Shown one piece after another: positions 9,423 through 17,732 of a stretch of DNA of 52,075 nucleotides. The number at the start of each line of letters is the position of its first letter. Within the stretch, counting starts at the first letter, position 1. Under the pieces are notes generated by a model. The model saw only the letters and a program-made list of their open reading frames with translations, searched no databases and was not told where the DNA came from. This stretch comes from Polyangium jinanense (GTDB lineage: Bacteria > Myxococcota > Polyangia > Polyangiales > Polyangiaceae): contig NZ_JAGTJJ010000071.1 in NCBI RefSeq assembly GCF_028435365.1, forward strand, positions 1 through 52,075, given 5' to 3'. The position numbers and the translations under genes are program-made.

Positions 9423-9654
9423 ATGGAGGCCGAGGCCGGGAAGCGACGCGCCGACCTGAAGGAGGTATTGACCCGGCAAGCCCGAGCAGGCCCGCGAGGT
9501 GATCCGCAACATCTTCCAGGGTCCGATCAAGCTGACGCCGATCGAGACCCCCGAAGGGAAGCGGTTCTGGGTGGAGGGATCCGCGAACCTGTGGGCCCTG
9601 TTCGCGGCTGGATGTCTTGAATCAGCGTCCCCAGCGGGATTCGAACCCGCGTAA
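9423..9654 (+). pseudogene. Serine recombinase C-terminal remnant, frameshifted, abutting tRNA-Glu
   Basis: One frame from 9423 reads MEAEAGKRRADLKEVLTRQ, and a second frame from 9484 reads EQAREVIRNIFQGPIKLTP and continues to WVEGSANLWALF. Joined across a frameshift near 9480 these match the usual end of large serine recombinases: a coiled linker, then 'GPIxLTP' and 'FxGxAxL' blocks. The catalytic and DNA-binding parts are gone. The second frame runs on into the tRNA gene (as SPAGFEPA) and stops at 9654. It is a dead relic of an integrative element placed at the 3' end of the tRNA. Confidence 0.7.
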
Positions 9655-9700
9655 CAGCCTTGAAAGGGCTGGGTCCTGGGCCGGGCTAGACGATGGGGAC
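9626..9700 (-). tRNA. tRNA-Glu (anticodon UUC)
   Basis: The reverse complement folds as a 75-nt cloverleaf. The acceptor arm GTCCCCA pairs with TGGGGAC and the discriminator base is G. The anticodon stem CAGCC/GGCTG holds loop CTTTCAA (anticodon TTC), and the T arm GCGGG-TTCGAAT-CCCGC is perfect. No CCA is encoded; CTG follows. The 3' end overlaps the recombinase remnant, as expected for an integration site. Confidence 0.95.
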
Positions 9701-9904
9701 GGGTGCTTCCGGGGAAGCGGGCGCGAACCCTAGCCTCCGCCGAGCTCCAACGCAAGAGCTTTCCGCTCTTCCGTTGTTCACTATTTTGTGTCGTGAGCTA
9801 CAGGTACTCATGGACCCCAGGTGCCTTGTACGCCGCCTCGCGTGTCCGCCGGCCGAGCGCACCCCGCCTTGCGCACGTCGCCAGCGCGGGTGACGACACG
9901 CCAC

Positions 9905-10339
9905 TCAGATCACGGCAAGCTGCCGCAGCAACGCGATCAGCGCATCGGCATCGTCACGCCGCCAAAACCCGAAGGCGAGGTGCTCGCCGGACGTGATTTC
10001 GATGTCGACCTCGGCTCCGAACGGCAAGATTTCGAGCTCGACCTGCGTGAGCTCGATATTCGCGAGCCTGAGGGCTCCCTCGGATACGAGCTGCATCAAT
10101 CGTCGTGTCGCGGCGACGCGCGCTCGAACCCATAGATAGCCCAACCCGAGAACGGCCATGCACCCACAACACCACATGAACGCCGTGAGAAACCATCGGA
10201 GCGCTGGCGTGTAGGTGAGGGCCGCGCACATCGAAATGAAAGCGACGATGCCAGCGACGATGCCGTAAAGCGACCAGACGCGGCTCCGCGCGCGTGCCAT
10301 CAGCGAGTCGAGCTCCGTAGGGCCAGACACGGTGAACAC
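9905..10339 (-). CDS. Small membrane protein of unknown function
   Basis: A GTG at 10339 gives 144 residues; an ATG at 10300 gives 131 and is also possible. After a short cytoplasmic start (GPTELDSLMARARSR) there are two membrane segments, YGIVAGIVAFISMCAALTY and the AFMWCCGCMAVLGLGYLWV region. A soluble tail rich in Val/Glu follows (LTQVELEILPFGAEVDIEI) and could form a small beta domain. No family is recognised. It has no same-strand partner close by. Confidence 0.7.
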   Translation of the reverse strand: MFTVSGPTELDSLMARARSRVWSLYGIVAGIVAFISMCAALTYTPALRWFLTAFMWCCGCMAVLGLGYLWVRARVAATRRLMQLVSEGALRLANIELTQVELEILPFGAEVDIEITSGEHLAFGFWRRDDADALIALLRQLAVI

Positions 10340-10945
10340 CGTACCGGAGGCGTCTGCGCCTGCGCAAGCGCGCGCGCAGGGGGTTGTCGCCGATCCATTC
10401 TTCCCGAGCCTCCTCCACTCCTCCGGCCATCCCCCGACGCGCGCGAGCCTTGCGTGCGACAGGCTCCTGCCAGGACCCCGTGCCCCCAGGGGGCAACCTC
10501 GTCCTCGGCGACTGGCTGTGTCGTTCGCCGGCCGATCGAGGTCGAACGCGAGGCGGCACGGTCTCGCGCCTCCGGCGTCACGACCCTGTGGCCCCGCTGC
10601 GTCGGCGCCGTGCCCCGCCCCCCTCGGGACCGTGCTCCGGCCAACCCGTCTCGAAGCCCGGAGGGCACGACCCCGAGTCTCCGGAGACACGGCCTCGTCC
10701 CTTCGACGAGCTTCCCCGTGTCCCCGTTCACATCTCCTCGCCTCCGCACCCACACGCTCCCGTGTCCGACGTCGCTCGACGTCGTTGGGGAGTGTGACGG
10801 GGACCAGGTGTCCGTGAGGGTGGCTCGTCGGGCGTACGGGACGGGCCAGGCTCTCGTCTCCAGGGCGCTCGTGACGCTCGTGCGTGACGAACGCCTCGCG
10901 TGCGGCCGGCGACGTGGAAGCGGGTCCTCCCCGGGTAGGCGAGGC
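10340..10945. other. 600-bp gap with no supported gene
   Basis: All long frames here are Arg/Pro/Gly-rich and lack recognisable motifs. The stretch around 10760-10800 contains a short inverted repeat (GACGTCG-CT-CGACGTC). I see nothing that can be called a gene; it may be decayed accessory DNA. Confidence 0.4.
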
Positions 10946-11407
10946 TCACCCCTGGTTTTGCTCCAGGTCTTCGGGGGTGAGGGGCTCGATCGGGTCGAGG
11001 CCCGAGTTTTTCTTGTGCTCCATGCGGTGCTCGAAATTAGCCATCGAATCGGAGGGGTCGATCGCTTCGAGCCTGAGCTGGAAGAAGGTCTCGATGTCGA
11101 ACGCTACGGAAAGAATGGGGTAGCGATCCGGGAGGCCCGTCCGGGTGTTCGTCCATGGGTAGGCGACGTGGACCAGCGTGACGGGGATCCGAAGGATCGC
11201 GAAGACCTCCCGAGCAATGCGGAGGGCGGCGCTACACACGTGGTCCTGGTAGATCGCCCAATACTTGCGGTCGGGCATCCGTTTTCGGGAGATCCGTCCT
11301 GTTGGCGTGTAGGAAACCTCAATCGATCGGCAAGACGCTCTGATCGTTCGCGGTGAGCCATGCCTCGACGCACCACGGGCGGCGCCTTCTAGGCCGGTCG
11401 CGACCAC
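10946..11407 (-). pseudogene. Hypothetical protein, probably N-terminally truncated
   Basis: The last ~120 codons read as real protein (YWAIYQDHVCSAALRIARE, then LRLEAIDPSDSMANFEHRM, ending in EDLEQNQG). The first ~25 codons are Arg/Ser-rich and look like unrelated sequence. I do not recognise the family. The sharp change in character and the decayed neighbours suggest a gene that lost its 5' part. A short hypothetical CDS starting downstream remains possible. Confidence 0.5.
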
Positions 11408-11485
11408 GGGGGCGCTGAGGAGGCCGGTCCATGAGGAGGTCGCGCTACCGGAGCAGGTTCGGATCGCCCGGGGGGGGCGCGATTT

Positions 11486-11821
11486 GTGGCGACGCGGGAG
11501 CTACGAGGGACCTCGGCGGCGGCGCGCGAGGCGCGGCAGGTGGCGAAAGCGGCGACGGTGCTCGTGCTGGATGACGTGGGGGACGGGCTCGACGGGGCGC
11601 CCGAGGGGTCGGGGTGGATCCCGGAGAAGATCACGGGGACGCGGGACGTGATCGATTATCGGCACAAGGAGCCGCGGCTGCGGACGATTGTCACGCCGTG
11701 GTTGTCCGAGAAGAAAATGGCGGCGTACTACGGGGGTGGGACGGCGAAGCGGGTCTATCGAGAGGCGGCCGTGGTGAGGGTCGGGCCGCAGGAAGGGGCG
11801 CGAGATGGCGGGCGAGCGTGA
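11486..11821 (+). pseudogene. DnaC/IstB-type ATPase remnant
   Basis: The frame reads TVLVLDDVGDG (Walker B), then IPEKITGTRDVIDYRHKE, RTIVTPW and AAYYGGGTAKRVYRE. These are the sensor and C-terminal blocks of DnaC/IstB-like helicase-loader ATPases, including the final 'YGGGxAxRV' arginine-finger region. The Walker A half is missing and no start codon has a ribosome site. Such genes often belong to phages, plasmids or IS21-type transposons. I read it as the 3' half of a broken mobile-element gene beside the defence gene. Confidence 0.55.
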
Positions 11822-11854
11822 CAGGGACGAGGGGGCGCGTGGAAGTGGTTCGGC

Positions 11855-14311
11855 TCATGCGGAGCGGTATATATTTAAAGCACGCTCCCAATCTTTCCGG
11901 AGTTGCTCTGCGCTGCCACGTGGGTGAACGCGCCGCAGGTCCATGGCAATGAAGTCCATTGTTGCCCAGCCTGGCCACTCGCTCAGGCTGATACTGTGCG
12001 CCTTGGCATACTTTAGGAATGTGATGGCGCCACGGACTGCCACATCGTGCGGGTGCACCTCGTGCCGATGCCGACGTTTTGCAATTACCACGGCTTCTTT
12101 TGCACTCTCCAGCGCATCAAGGACCAGCCGCCTGTCCTCGAAGCGGGCATACCCTCGCATCTCTGCGACGGTGAACTGGATCTTTGCAAGTGTCGTCAGC
12201 GGCAGTGGGTGGTTCTCGATGCCAACCGCCTGCTCGGCATAGCGTAGCGCCTTGTCTGGATCTGTGGGCACGGTAAATAGCGCGCGTTGCTCCCAATAGC
12301 GGCTGTTCCACTGCCAATCTGGGGCGATTTCTTCGTAGAATTCTGCGGCACGTTCTTGAAGCATGCCCTCGACAAACTCTGCATCCAGCAGTCGCCCAGC
12401 CAGCCTAGCCTCTGGCTGGCGCTGCTTGATGGCCTCGCGACTTACGTACGGACGTAATGCCCGTGCCAGTGCAACATGAACGTCGTAAGACCGGCGCCCA
12501 AGAAGACCGTACGTCTGTTCTGCTACCACCCGGTGTCGCGTCAACAGCGTACCGTCCGGCTTTGGGAGGACCAGCGCGCGGAGTTCCCCGTCTAACGCAT
12601 CATAGAGTTCCTTTGCGCTACATTTGGCAGCAGCCCTTACAATTCCCTCTCGCGCGGAGTGCGCGTGTGTATGAGCAAGACAGACAACGCTGTAAATTCT
12701 GCGGCCGCGATCGCTCAATTGTAGCAACTCGTCATTCATTCGCGACGCGAGGCTGACGTTCATGGAGAGTTGCACAAGACCAGACAGTAGATCGCCGCCG
12801 GTGATCTCGCGGCCAAGCACACCATCAGAGTACCCGGCCCGCGCCCCCAATAACCCTTGCTTGCGCAACGCCGCCACAAAGGATAGCGCTTCGTCTAGCG
12901 TGAGCGTCGCCATTGACGAGCTTTCGTAGAAGCTGTCCTTCGTCAGTCCGTCTATAAATTGTTGCCGGACGCCGCGATCAACGCCGAGGATCAGGACCCT
13001 TGCCTTACTCCCCTCCAACTTGTAGATGAGGTCTACCAGTTGGTCGATGTGATCGCCGACCCGGTCCACCATTAGGACAACAGGCTCGTTTGCCCCTTTT
13101 AGAATGGTGACCGCTTCGTCGACCGACATTCTTGCGTCGCCATCCCAGAAGAATGTAGCAACCTTCTGGTTTGCTAGAGTGGTAGCCACATCGAGCAGCA
13201 AGCAGCTTTTGCCTGAGCCAGCGGGCGCAAATACAATGCGTATGATAGAGCGGGCAGGATTCGAGGCCCAACGTAAGACGCCCGCCGCCAGGTTAGCGGT
13301 ATCCGTACGCGGCAATATCTCGTTTCTGCGAACATGATCCCAGTTCGGCTCGCAGCCGGTAAGAATATGGGGGGGCGCTTGACCAGCGGACTGTGACACC
13401 GCGTCGCCCACGTGGCGCCATTGACTAAAGAAGATTCTCTCGGCGGATGCACTCCCGAACAGTGCGGCCGTTGTTTTGGGGCGAAGCAAATCGATTACAG
13501 TGGGACGGTCGGGTACCACCTCGTTAAGTTGCGAAATGAACTCGTCCGCCGTCGCCTTCACGATCGTCAGGCCATGACGCTCGCAAACTCGCTCAACAAT
13601 AGAATCTACGTGTGGGGTAACGAATAGCGACGGTGCGGATCTGGATCGGATTTTATGCGACTTGTCGCGCCGCTTAAGAAAAACTTCGAGATCAAATTCG
13701 TTTAATGCGCAGCCCATGACGATGAAGGGCTTCTCCTGGATCTCGTCGGCAAATATGTAGTCCCACACGTTGTGTTCATCGACATGCCCCGCGTACGATC
13801 TGGTCGAGAAGACGAAGCCTGCTTCGGGGCGCTCGACATATCCATGTAGATACACCACCTGGACTGAGCCTGGTTCATCCCGGTCCTGAAAGGGATCGCT
13901 GTGTGTCACGCACTGGATTTTCTGTAGAGCCCGGTCGTTGTCGTGGTAGGCATCGAGGAGGACATTATCGATGTTGTAGGTATAGATGCGGCGCCAAATG
14001 AAGCTGGGCAGCGTGCGCACCGTTGTGGAGGCCTTGCAGCCGAGGAACTTGGCTACAAGAAATTTGCTCAGTGCATCGGGCGGGATAGCGTCGCTCAGGG
14101 AAGCGAGTGGGTAATCGGCGGGAAGGTCGAATGCTGCTGCGAGTTCACGTGCAAGCTCACCACCCAATGGAAGATTCTTCCCATCAGGGCCAATGGAACT
14201 TCTAGAAAAGCCAGCCCCCAGGAGTAGGCGGTAATGACCATTGCGAACAGCGTTCCGGAACAGCGAAAGCTGGTCATCCGTCAGCGCGGCCATTAAGTTG
14301 GACACAGTCAT
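11855..14311 (-). CDS. SIR2-STAND protein, putative Avs5-like anti-phage defence NADase
   Basis: The protein has 818 residues from ATG 14311, preceded by AAAGGAA. Residues 1-270 form a SIR2-like domain: GAGFS (32-36), YTYNIDN (110-116, Asn113 and Asp115) and LHGY (His156). Residues ~350-600 form a P-loop NTPase with Walker A APAGSGKS (362-369) and Walker B VVLMVD (411-416). The rest is helical, with a TPR-like pattern near 690-750, and would be the sensor. In known systems (AVAST type V and other SIR2 defences) the NTPase detects a phage protein and SIR2 destroys NAD+. The gene is visibly less GC-rich and uses AT-ending codons unlike its neighbours, so it is probably horizontally acquired. 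Which SIR2 subfamily it belongs to needs a profile search. Confidence 0.85.
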   Translation of the reverse strand: MTVSNLMAALTDDQLSLFRNAVRNGHYRLLLGAGFSRSSIGPDGKNLPLGGELARELAAAFDLPADYPLASLSDAIPPDALSKFLVAKFLGCKASTTVRTLPSFIWRRIYTYNIDNVLLDAYHDNDRALQKIQCVTHSDPFQDRDEPGSVQVVYLHGYVERPEAGFVFSTRSYAGHVDEHNVWDYIFADEIQEKPFIVMGCALNEFDLEVFLKRRDKSHKIRSRSAPSLFVTPHVDSIVERVCERHGLTIVKATADEFISQLNEVVPDRPTVIDLLRPKTTAALFGSASAERIFFSQWRHVGDAVSQSAGQAPPHILTGCEPNWDHVRRNEILPRTDTANLAAGVLRWASNPARSIIRIVFAPAGSGKSCLLLDVATTLANQKVATFFWDGDARMSVDEAVTILKGANEPVVLMVDRVGDHIDQLVDLIYKLEGSKARVLILGVDRGVRQQFIDGLTKDSFYESSSMATLTLDEALSFVAALRKQGLLGARAGYSDGVLGREITGGDLLSGLVQLSMNVSLASRMNDELLQLSDRGRRIYSVVCLAHTHAHSAREGIVRAAAKCSAKELYDALDGELRALVLPKPDGTLLTRHRVVAEQTYGLLGRRSYDVHVALARALRPYVSREAIKQRQPEARLAGRLLDAEFVEGMLQERAAEFYEEIAPDWQWNSRYWEQRALFTVPTDPDKALRYAEQAVGIENHPLPLTTLAKIQFTVAEMRGYARFEDRRLVLDALESAKEAVVIAKRRHRHEVHPHDVAVRGAITFLKYAKAHSISLSEWPGWATMDFIAMDLRRVHPRGSAEQLRKDWERALNIYRSA

Positions 14312-14436
14312 GAATTCGTTCCTTTAAGTTCTGGGTTGTTGTGTACGCCCCTTGGAGGCGTGGGGGTCGCTTCATTCTGCGACAGCTTGGAGTGCCCGGA
14401 ACAACCAGCCTTCTCACAGTTCGCGCATACGCGCAA
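14308..14436 (-). CDS. Possible 42-residue Cys-rich ORF coupled to the SIR2 gene
   Basis: A TTG at 14436 opens 42 codons containing CANCEKAGCSGH (C-x2-C-x4-C-x2-H, zinc-finger-like). Its TGA overlaps the ATG of the SIR2 gene (ATGA). Base composition is like that gene and unlike the GC-rich repeat upstream. It could be a coupled small protein or the surviving tail of a longer gene cut by the repeat. There is no strong ribosome site. Confidence 0.3.
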   Translation of the reverse strand: MRVCANCEKAGCSGHSKLSQNEATPTPPRGVHNNPELKGTNS

Positions 14437-14469
14437 CGTTCTTTTTCTGTCCCACGCGTAGACCTGCCG

Positions 14470-14950
14470 AGGTCGAGGGCGACGGGAGGCCGGGGCCGCG
14501 TCGAGGGCCTCGCGCTCGGCCAGCTCGGCGCGCACAAGGGGCTCGGGGGCCCTCGGCGGGCCGGCCGGCCCTCGGCGAAAATCTTCCCCGAGGTCGAGGC
14601 GCCCCGACCGCGCTCGACGTCGTATTTCCGCCACCCCCACATCCGGGGGGGTCGATGTGGCGGAAATGAAGGCGACGGAATCGACGCGCGGCGAGCTCCT
14701 CGGCGAGCGGCGCGAGGCTCGACGCGAGGGCCTCGCTGAGGGGTTCGGCCGAGCCGCACGTTGCCGCGGGGGTCGACGTCGAGGCGGGCGATCCCGCCGA
14801 GGTCGAGGGCGACGGGGTGGCCGGGGCCGCGTCGAGGGCATCGAGCTCGGCGAGCTCGGCGCGCGCAAGGGGTCGAGAGGTCCTCGACGAGCCGGCCGGG
14901 CCTCGGCAAGAATCTTCCCCGGGGTCGAGGCCCCGACCGCGCTGCGGGCA
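14470..14950. repeat. ~320-bp dispersed repeat, two units (copy A)
   Basis: Two units lie head to tail; their shared core (CAGCTCGGCGCGC...) recurs about 330 bp apart, near 14520 and 14850. The same core with only a few changes occurs twice more at 16095-16610. The first unit ends in a large hairpin (14625-14666). No family is recognised and the frames through it are biased in composition only. Confidence 0.75.
14625..14666. repeat. Hairpin inside repeat copy A
   Basis: TTTCCGCCAC (14625-14634) pairs perfectly with GTGGCGGAAA (14657-14666). A C-run and a G-run inside the loop can pair further. The same structure is at 16267-16308 in copy B, with compensating and minor changes. Confidence 0.75.
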
Positions 14951-15045
14951 GAAGGAGAGTCGAGGTCGATGTCTAGGAGATGGTCCGTCCCTCTATGCGC
15001 TTCGTTATCGCCGTATAGTCGGGCAGCTCAACGTCACGGCTCTCG

Positions 15046-15792
15046 TCACGGCCCATTCACCTCTATGAGGATCGGAAGGCTGTTCTGCCCGTATGGCGCC
15101 AAATCCAACACATCTCGTACATTGTCGAAATGCTCCCACAGACGACTGATGTTCGAGGGCGGTTTTCGGAGAGTGCCCTTGATCGTCACGGGATCTTCGA
15201 AGAGAGGATCCTTCCGTTCCGTCGGCAGGGAAAGCGAGTCGAGCGACTTCGCTTCGATCCAGCCGTTGTCGACGATGATTGCATCGAGCGCGTACCATGA
15301 AGGCCATCCGAGTGATGGGTTGCGCTCACGAACGAATCGGAACGGCCGTAGGACCCGATATCCAGCGACCCCCGCCTGTGTCTCAGGGACGAGCACAGCA
15401 CCGATGCCCCAGTAGCCGCGCACGGTGGAGCAGCGGTCGATCTGCCAAGCGGGTGCGAGGCGAGGCTTAGCCTTCGATATGTCGAAACAAGCGCCTTTCG
15501 CAGGAGGCGGCCCGTGAGGTCGAGCTTGTGTCTCCGAGAGCCGCACATCCTCGGCGATGATCCATACCTTAGTTTGGCGCTCCGGGTGGGCGGAGTCCAA
15601 CGCCGAGACCGACGGGGCCGGCACGGGTGACGCGACGGACGCCACAGCCGTTGGAGCTGCAGCTACGTGAGGCGGCCCTACGGGCTGGACGCGTGCACCC
15701 GCGTCTTTCGAGCCGACGTTGATATCTCCGGCATTGGTGCCGCACGCGGCGAGAGGGATAAGCATGGCGAGCCACCTGAGCTGCGCGCACAT
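15046..15792 (-). CDS. Lipoprotein of unknown function
   Basis: From ATG 15792 the protein has 248 residues with a lipoprotein signal ending in lipobox PLAACG. A Pro/Ala/Val-rich linker reaches about residue 80. A compact domain follows with several Trp and Cys (RCSTVRGYWGIGAVLVPE, RPFRFVRERNPSLGWPSW). The upstream frame to 15894 is not needed. Base composition is lower in GC than the chromosome around it. The gene lies between two copies of the 320-bp repeat in the same orientation, so it may have arrived with them. No family recognised. Confidence 0.75.
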   Translation of the reverse strand: MCAQLRWLAMLIPLAACGTNAGDINVGSKDAGARVQPVGPPHVAAAPTAVASVASPVPAPSVSALDSAHPERQTKVWIIAEDVRLSETQARPHGPPPAKGACFDISKAKPRLAPAWQIDRCSTVRGYWGIGAVLVPETQAGVAGYRVLRPFRFVRERNPSLGWPSWYALDAIIVDNGWIEAKSLDSLSLPTERKDPLFEDPVTIKGTLRKPPSNISRLWEHFDNVRDVLDLAPYGQNSLPILIEVNGP

Positions 15793-16094
15793 GACGGCCC
15801 GACGTCCTCGTACCGATCTAGAAGACACGACTCCAACCCATCGGTGGCATGAGATGTAAGTATAGCACGCCCGGCATCCGCGCGTGATCTTCAACTGTGG
15901 TCAGGCGCGCGATCCATGGTGCTCCCGATCCGTGTCGCTTGCCGGTTTACTTGGCGGGACTGTGTGACCTGATCGGGTGTTCGATACGCCCGTGGAAGGG
16001 CTCCTATTCCCGCATTTCAATGAACCCAGGCTTCGACCTCTCGGCGATCTGCGCCCCGGCGCCCGCGTACTGGGAGTGGAAGAGCTCGAGGGGG
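15793..16094. other. Intergenic gap upstream of the lipoprotein
   Basis: No gene is supported. AT-richer sequence just upstream of the lipoprotein start (15840-15880) could hold its promoter, but I see no clear -35/-10 pair. Confidence 0.4.
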
Positions 16095-16610
16095 CGAGGT
16101 CGAGGCGGGCGATCCCGCCGAGGTCGAGGGCGACGGCGAGGCCGGGCGGCGTCGAGGGGCCCGAGCTCGGCGCGCACAAGGGGCTCGGGGACCCTCGGCG
16201 GGCCGGCCGGCCCTCGGCGAAAATCTCCCCCGAGGTCGAGGCGCCCCGACCGCGCTCGACGTCGTATTTCCGCCGCCCCCGCATCCGGGGGGGTCAGAGT
16301 GGCGGAAACCAAGGCGGCGGAAACACGTCGCGGCGTGCTGCTCGGCGAGCGTCGCGAGGCTCGACGCGAGGGGCTCGCCGTGGGTTCGTCGCAGCCGCAC
16401 GTTGCCGCGGGGGCCGGCGTCGAGGCGGGTGATCGCGGCGTGGTCGAGGGCGACGGCGAGGCGAGGCGGCATCGAAAGGCCCGAGCTCGGCGCACACAAG
16501 GGGCTCGGGGCCCCTCGGCCAGCCGGCCGGCCCTCGTCGAAAATCTCCCCCGAGGTCGAGGCGCCCGGACCGCGCTCGACATCGGGTTTCCGCCACCGAT
16601 TCAGCCTCCT
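16095..16610. repeat. ~320-bp dispersed repeat, two units (copy B)
   Basis: This copy has the same order and orientation as copy A at 14470-14950. The core beginning GAGCTCGGCGCGCACAAGG is nearly identical over about 115 nt between the first units. The second unit, from about 16410, is more diverged. A 38-nt piece at 16341-16378 recurs exactly at 17612-17649. Confidence 0.75.
16267..16308. repeat. Hairpin inside repeat copy B
   Basis: TTTCCGCC (16267-16274) pairs with GGCGGAAA (16301-16308), with a C-run/G-run extension inside. It is the counterpart of 14625-14666. Confidence 0.7.
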
Positions 16611-16713
16611 TCATTTCTGCCACCTCGGCCTCCGGATCCTGGAGGAGCGCCGTGGGGGCGCGGCATCGAAAGAAACGGGTTGTTCGCCCGAGGCGCGAAG
16701 GTACTCTCACTCC

Positions 16714-17277
16714 GTGGCGATCGAAGCGGGTGTGATCGCGGAGGCGCTCGCGCTCCTCCGCTCCAAAGGGGCTCTTGGTGAGGCCCTCGCCACGTTTCGC
16801 GCCCCGGAGCTCTCGGCGTTCTCGGGGCTCGACCGAGTGCTCCTCTTCGCGGCGCGGGCAACCGAGACACTCGTCGGCGCCGTCCGCGACGCACGGAGGG
16901 TCGAGATCGTCGCGCGCGACGCGGACGGCTTGCTCCTCCGCGCGCCGGAGAGGAACCCGTTCGTCGTCGTGCCGAGCAATCTTGTCGCGCCGTGGAACGA
17001 AGTCTCGCGCTTCACGATCACGGGAACAAGCGTCGATCCGGTGGCGTACCTGCGCCTATTCGTGCAGGACGGGCGTCTCGGCGCCGACGACAACGACGCG
17101 CTCGTTCGTGAAGCGATTTCCGCACTCGCCCGTGACCTCGGACCGCTTTCGCAGTGGGAGGTGCTTGCTTTGACCTCGCCGATGCTCGAGGACGCTTACT
17201 GCTGCGCCTACGAGGCGTGCGTCTTCGTCGGGGCCGGGAGCGCCGTTTTCCTCGCGGTGGGTATGGTGTGCGGCTAG
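16714..17277 (+). CDS. Hypothetical protein, 187 residues
   Basis: A GTG at 16714 starts the part of the frame with normal codon use; the in-frame sequence before it belongs to the repeat. The product is a mixed alpha/beta protein (GVIAEALALLRSKGALGEA, VPSNLVAPWNEVSRFTI, SQWEVLALTSPMLEDAY). It ends in a hydrophobic stretch with two Cys (YCCAYEACVFVGAGSAVFL) that could be a membrane tail. No family is recognised. Its stop codon lies at the first hairpin of the array that follows. Confidence 0.65.
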   Translation: MAIEAGVIAEALALLRSKGALGEALATFRAPELSAFSGLDRVLLFAARATETLVGAVRDARRVEIVARDADGLLLRAPERNPFVVVPSNLVAPWNEVSRFTITGTSVDPVAYLRLFVQDGRLGADDNDALVREAISALARDLGPLSQWEVLALTSPMLEDAYCCAYEACVFVGAGSAVFLAVGMVCG

Positions 17278-17435
17278 AGCATCGACCGGTTCGATGCTCG
17301 GAAGATCGCGAAGCGATCTTCCCTCGGGGGGTGAATCGGCCGGGCTTTGCCCGGACGAGAGGGGGACGCGAGGCGTCCCCCTCGGGACAAAAGAGCTAGG
17401 ACATCGAGCGGTTGCAAACCGCTCGATGTCCTAGC
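17277..17435. repeat. Array of five consecutive near-perfect hairpins
   Basis: Five inverted repeats follow each other: 17277-17299 (9-bp stem), 17300-17322 (10 bp, loop GAA), 17340-17354 (6 bp, loop TTT), 17359-17383 (11 bp, loop GAG) and 17395-17435 (19 bp, loop GCA). All stems are perfect and most loops are three bases. The array begins at the stop codon of the preceding gene. It may act as a terminator or RNA-stabilising element, but there is no T-run. Confidence 0.85.
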
Positions 17436-17732
17436 GGTGACAAGCAGGCCGGAGGAGCGAGCATTTGCCGTCCGTTTCCGTGGGATCCGCCGCGGTCATG
17501 ATGGGCCCGCGCCGAGGTCGATGCGTGGCGAGTTCGGGGGAAGATCAGCGCGGTGCCGGACCTCGACGCCGGCCGCCTTGACGCCAGCCGCGAGCGCATC
17601 GAGCAACGCTCCTCGGCGAGCGTCGCGAGGCTCGACGCGAGGGGCTCGCGTCAAGAACGGACGGAGCGAAATGGAGGCCCGTGTGACAAACCTGTTGTCG
17701 AGGACGTCCCGTGGACGATAGGCTTCTTAGCT
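17436..17732. other. Gap with a repeat fragment
   Basis: Positions 17612-17649 are identical to 38 nt of repeat copy B (16341-16378). Otherwise I see no gene. The sequence just upstream of 17733 is locally AT-rich and probably carries the promoter of the next gene, but the elements are not clear. Confidence 0.5.

Noticed and set aside
14274..14909. 211-codon minus-strand frame upstream of the SIR2 gene
   Set aside because: It runs through the GC-rich repeat and is compositionally driven; only the short Cys-rich tail in another frame looks protein-like.
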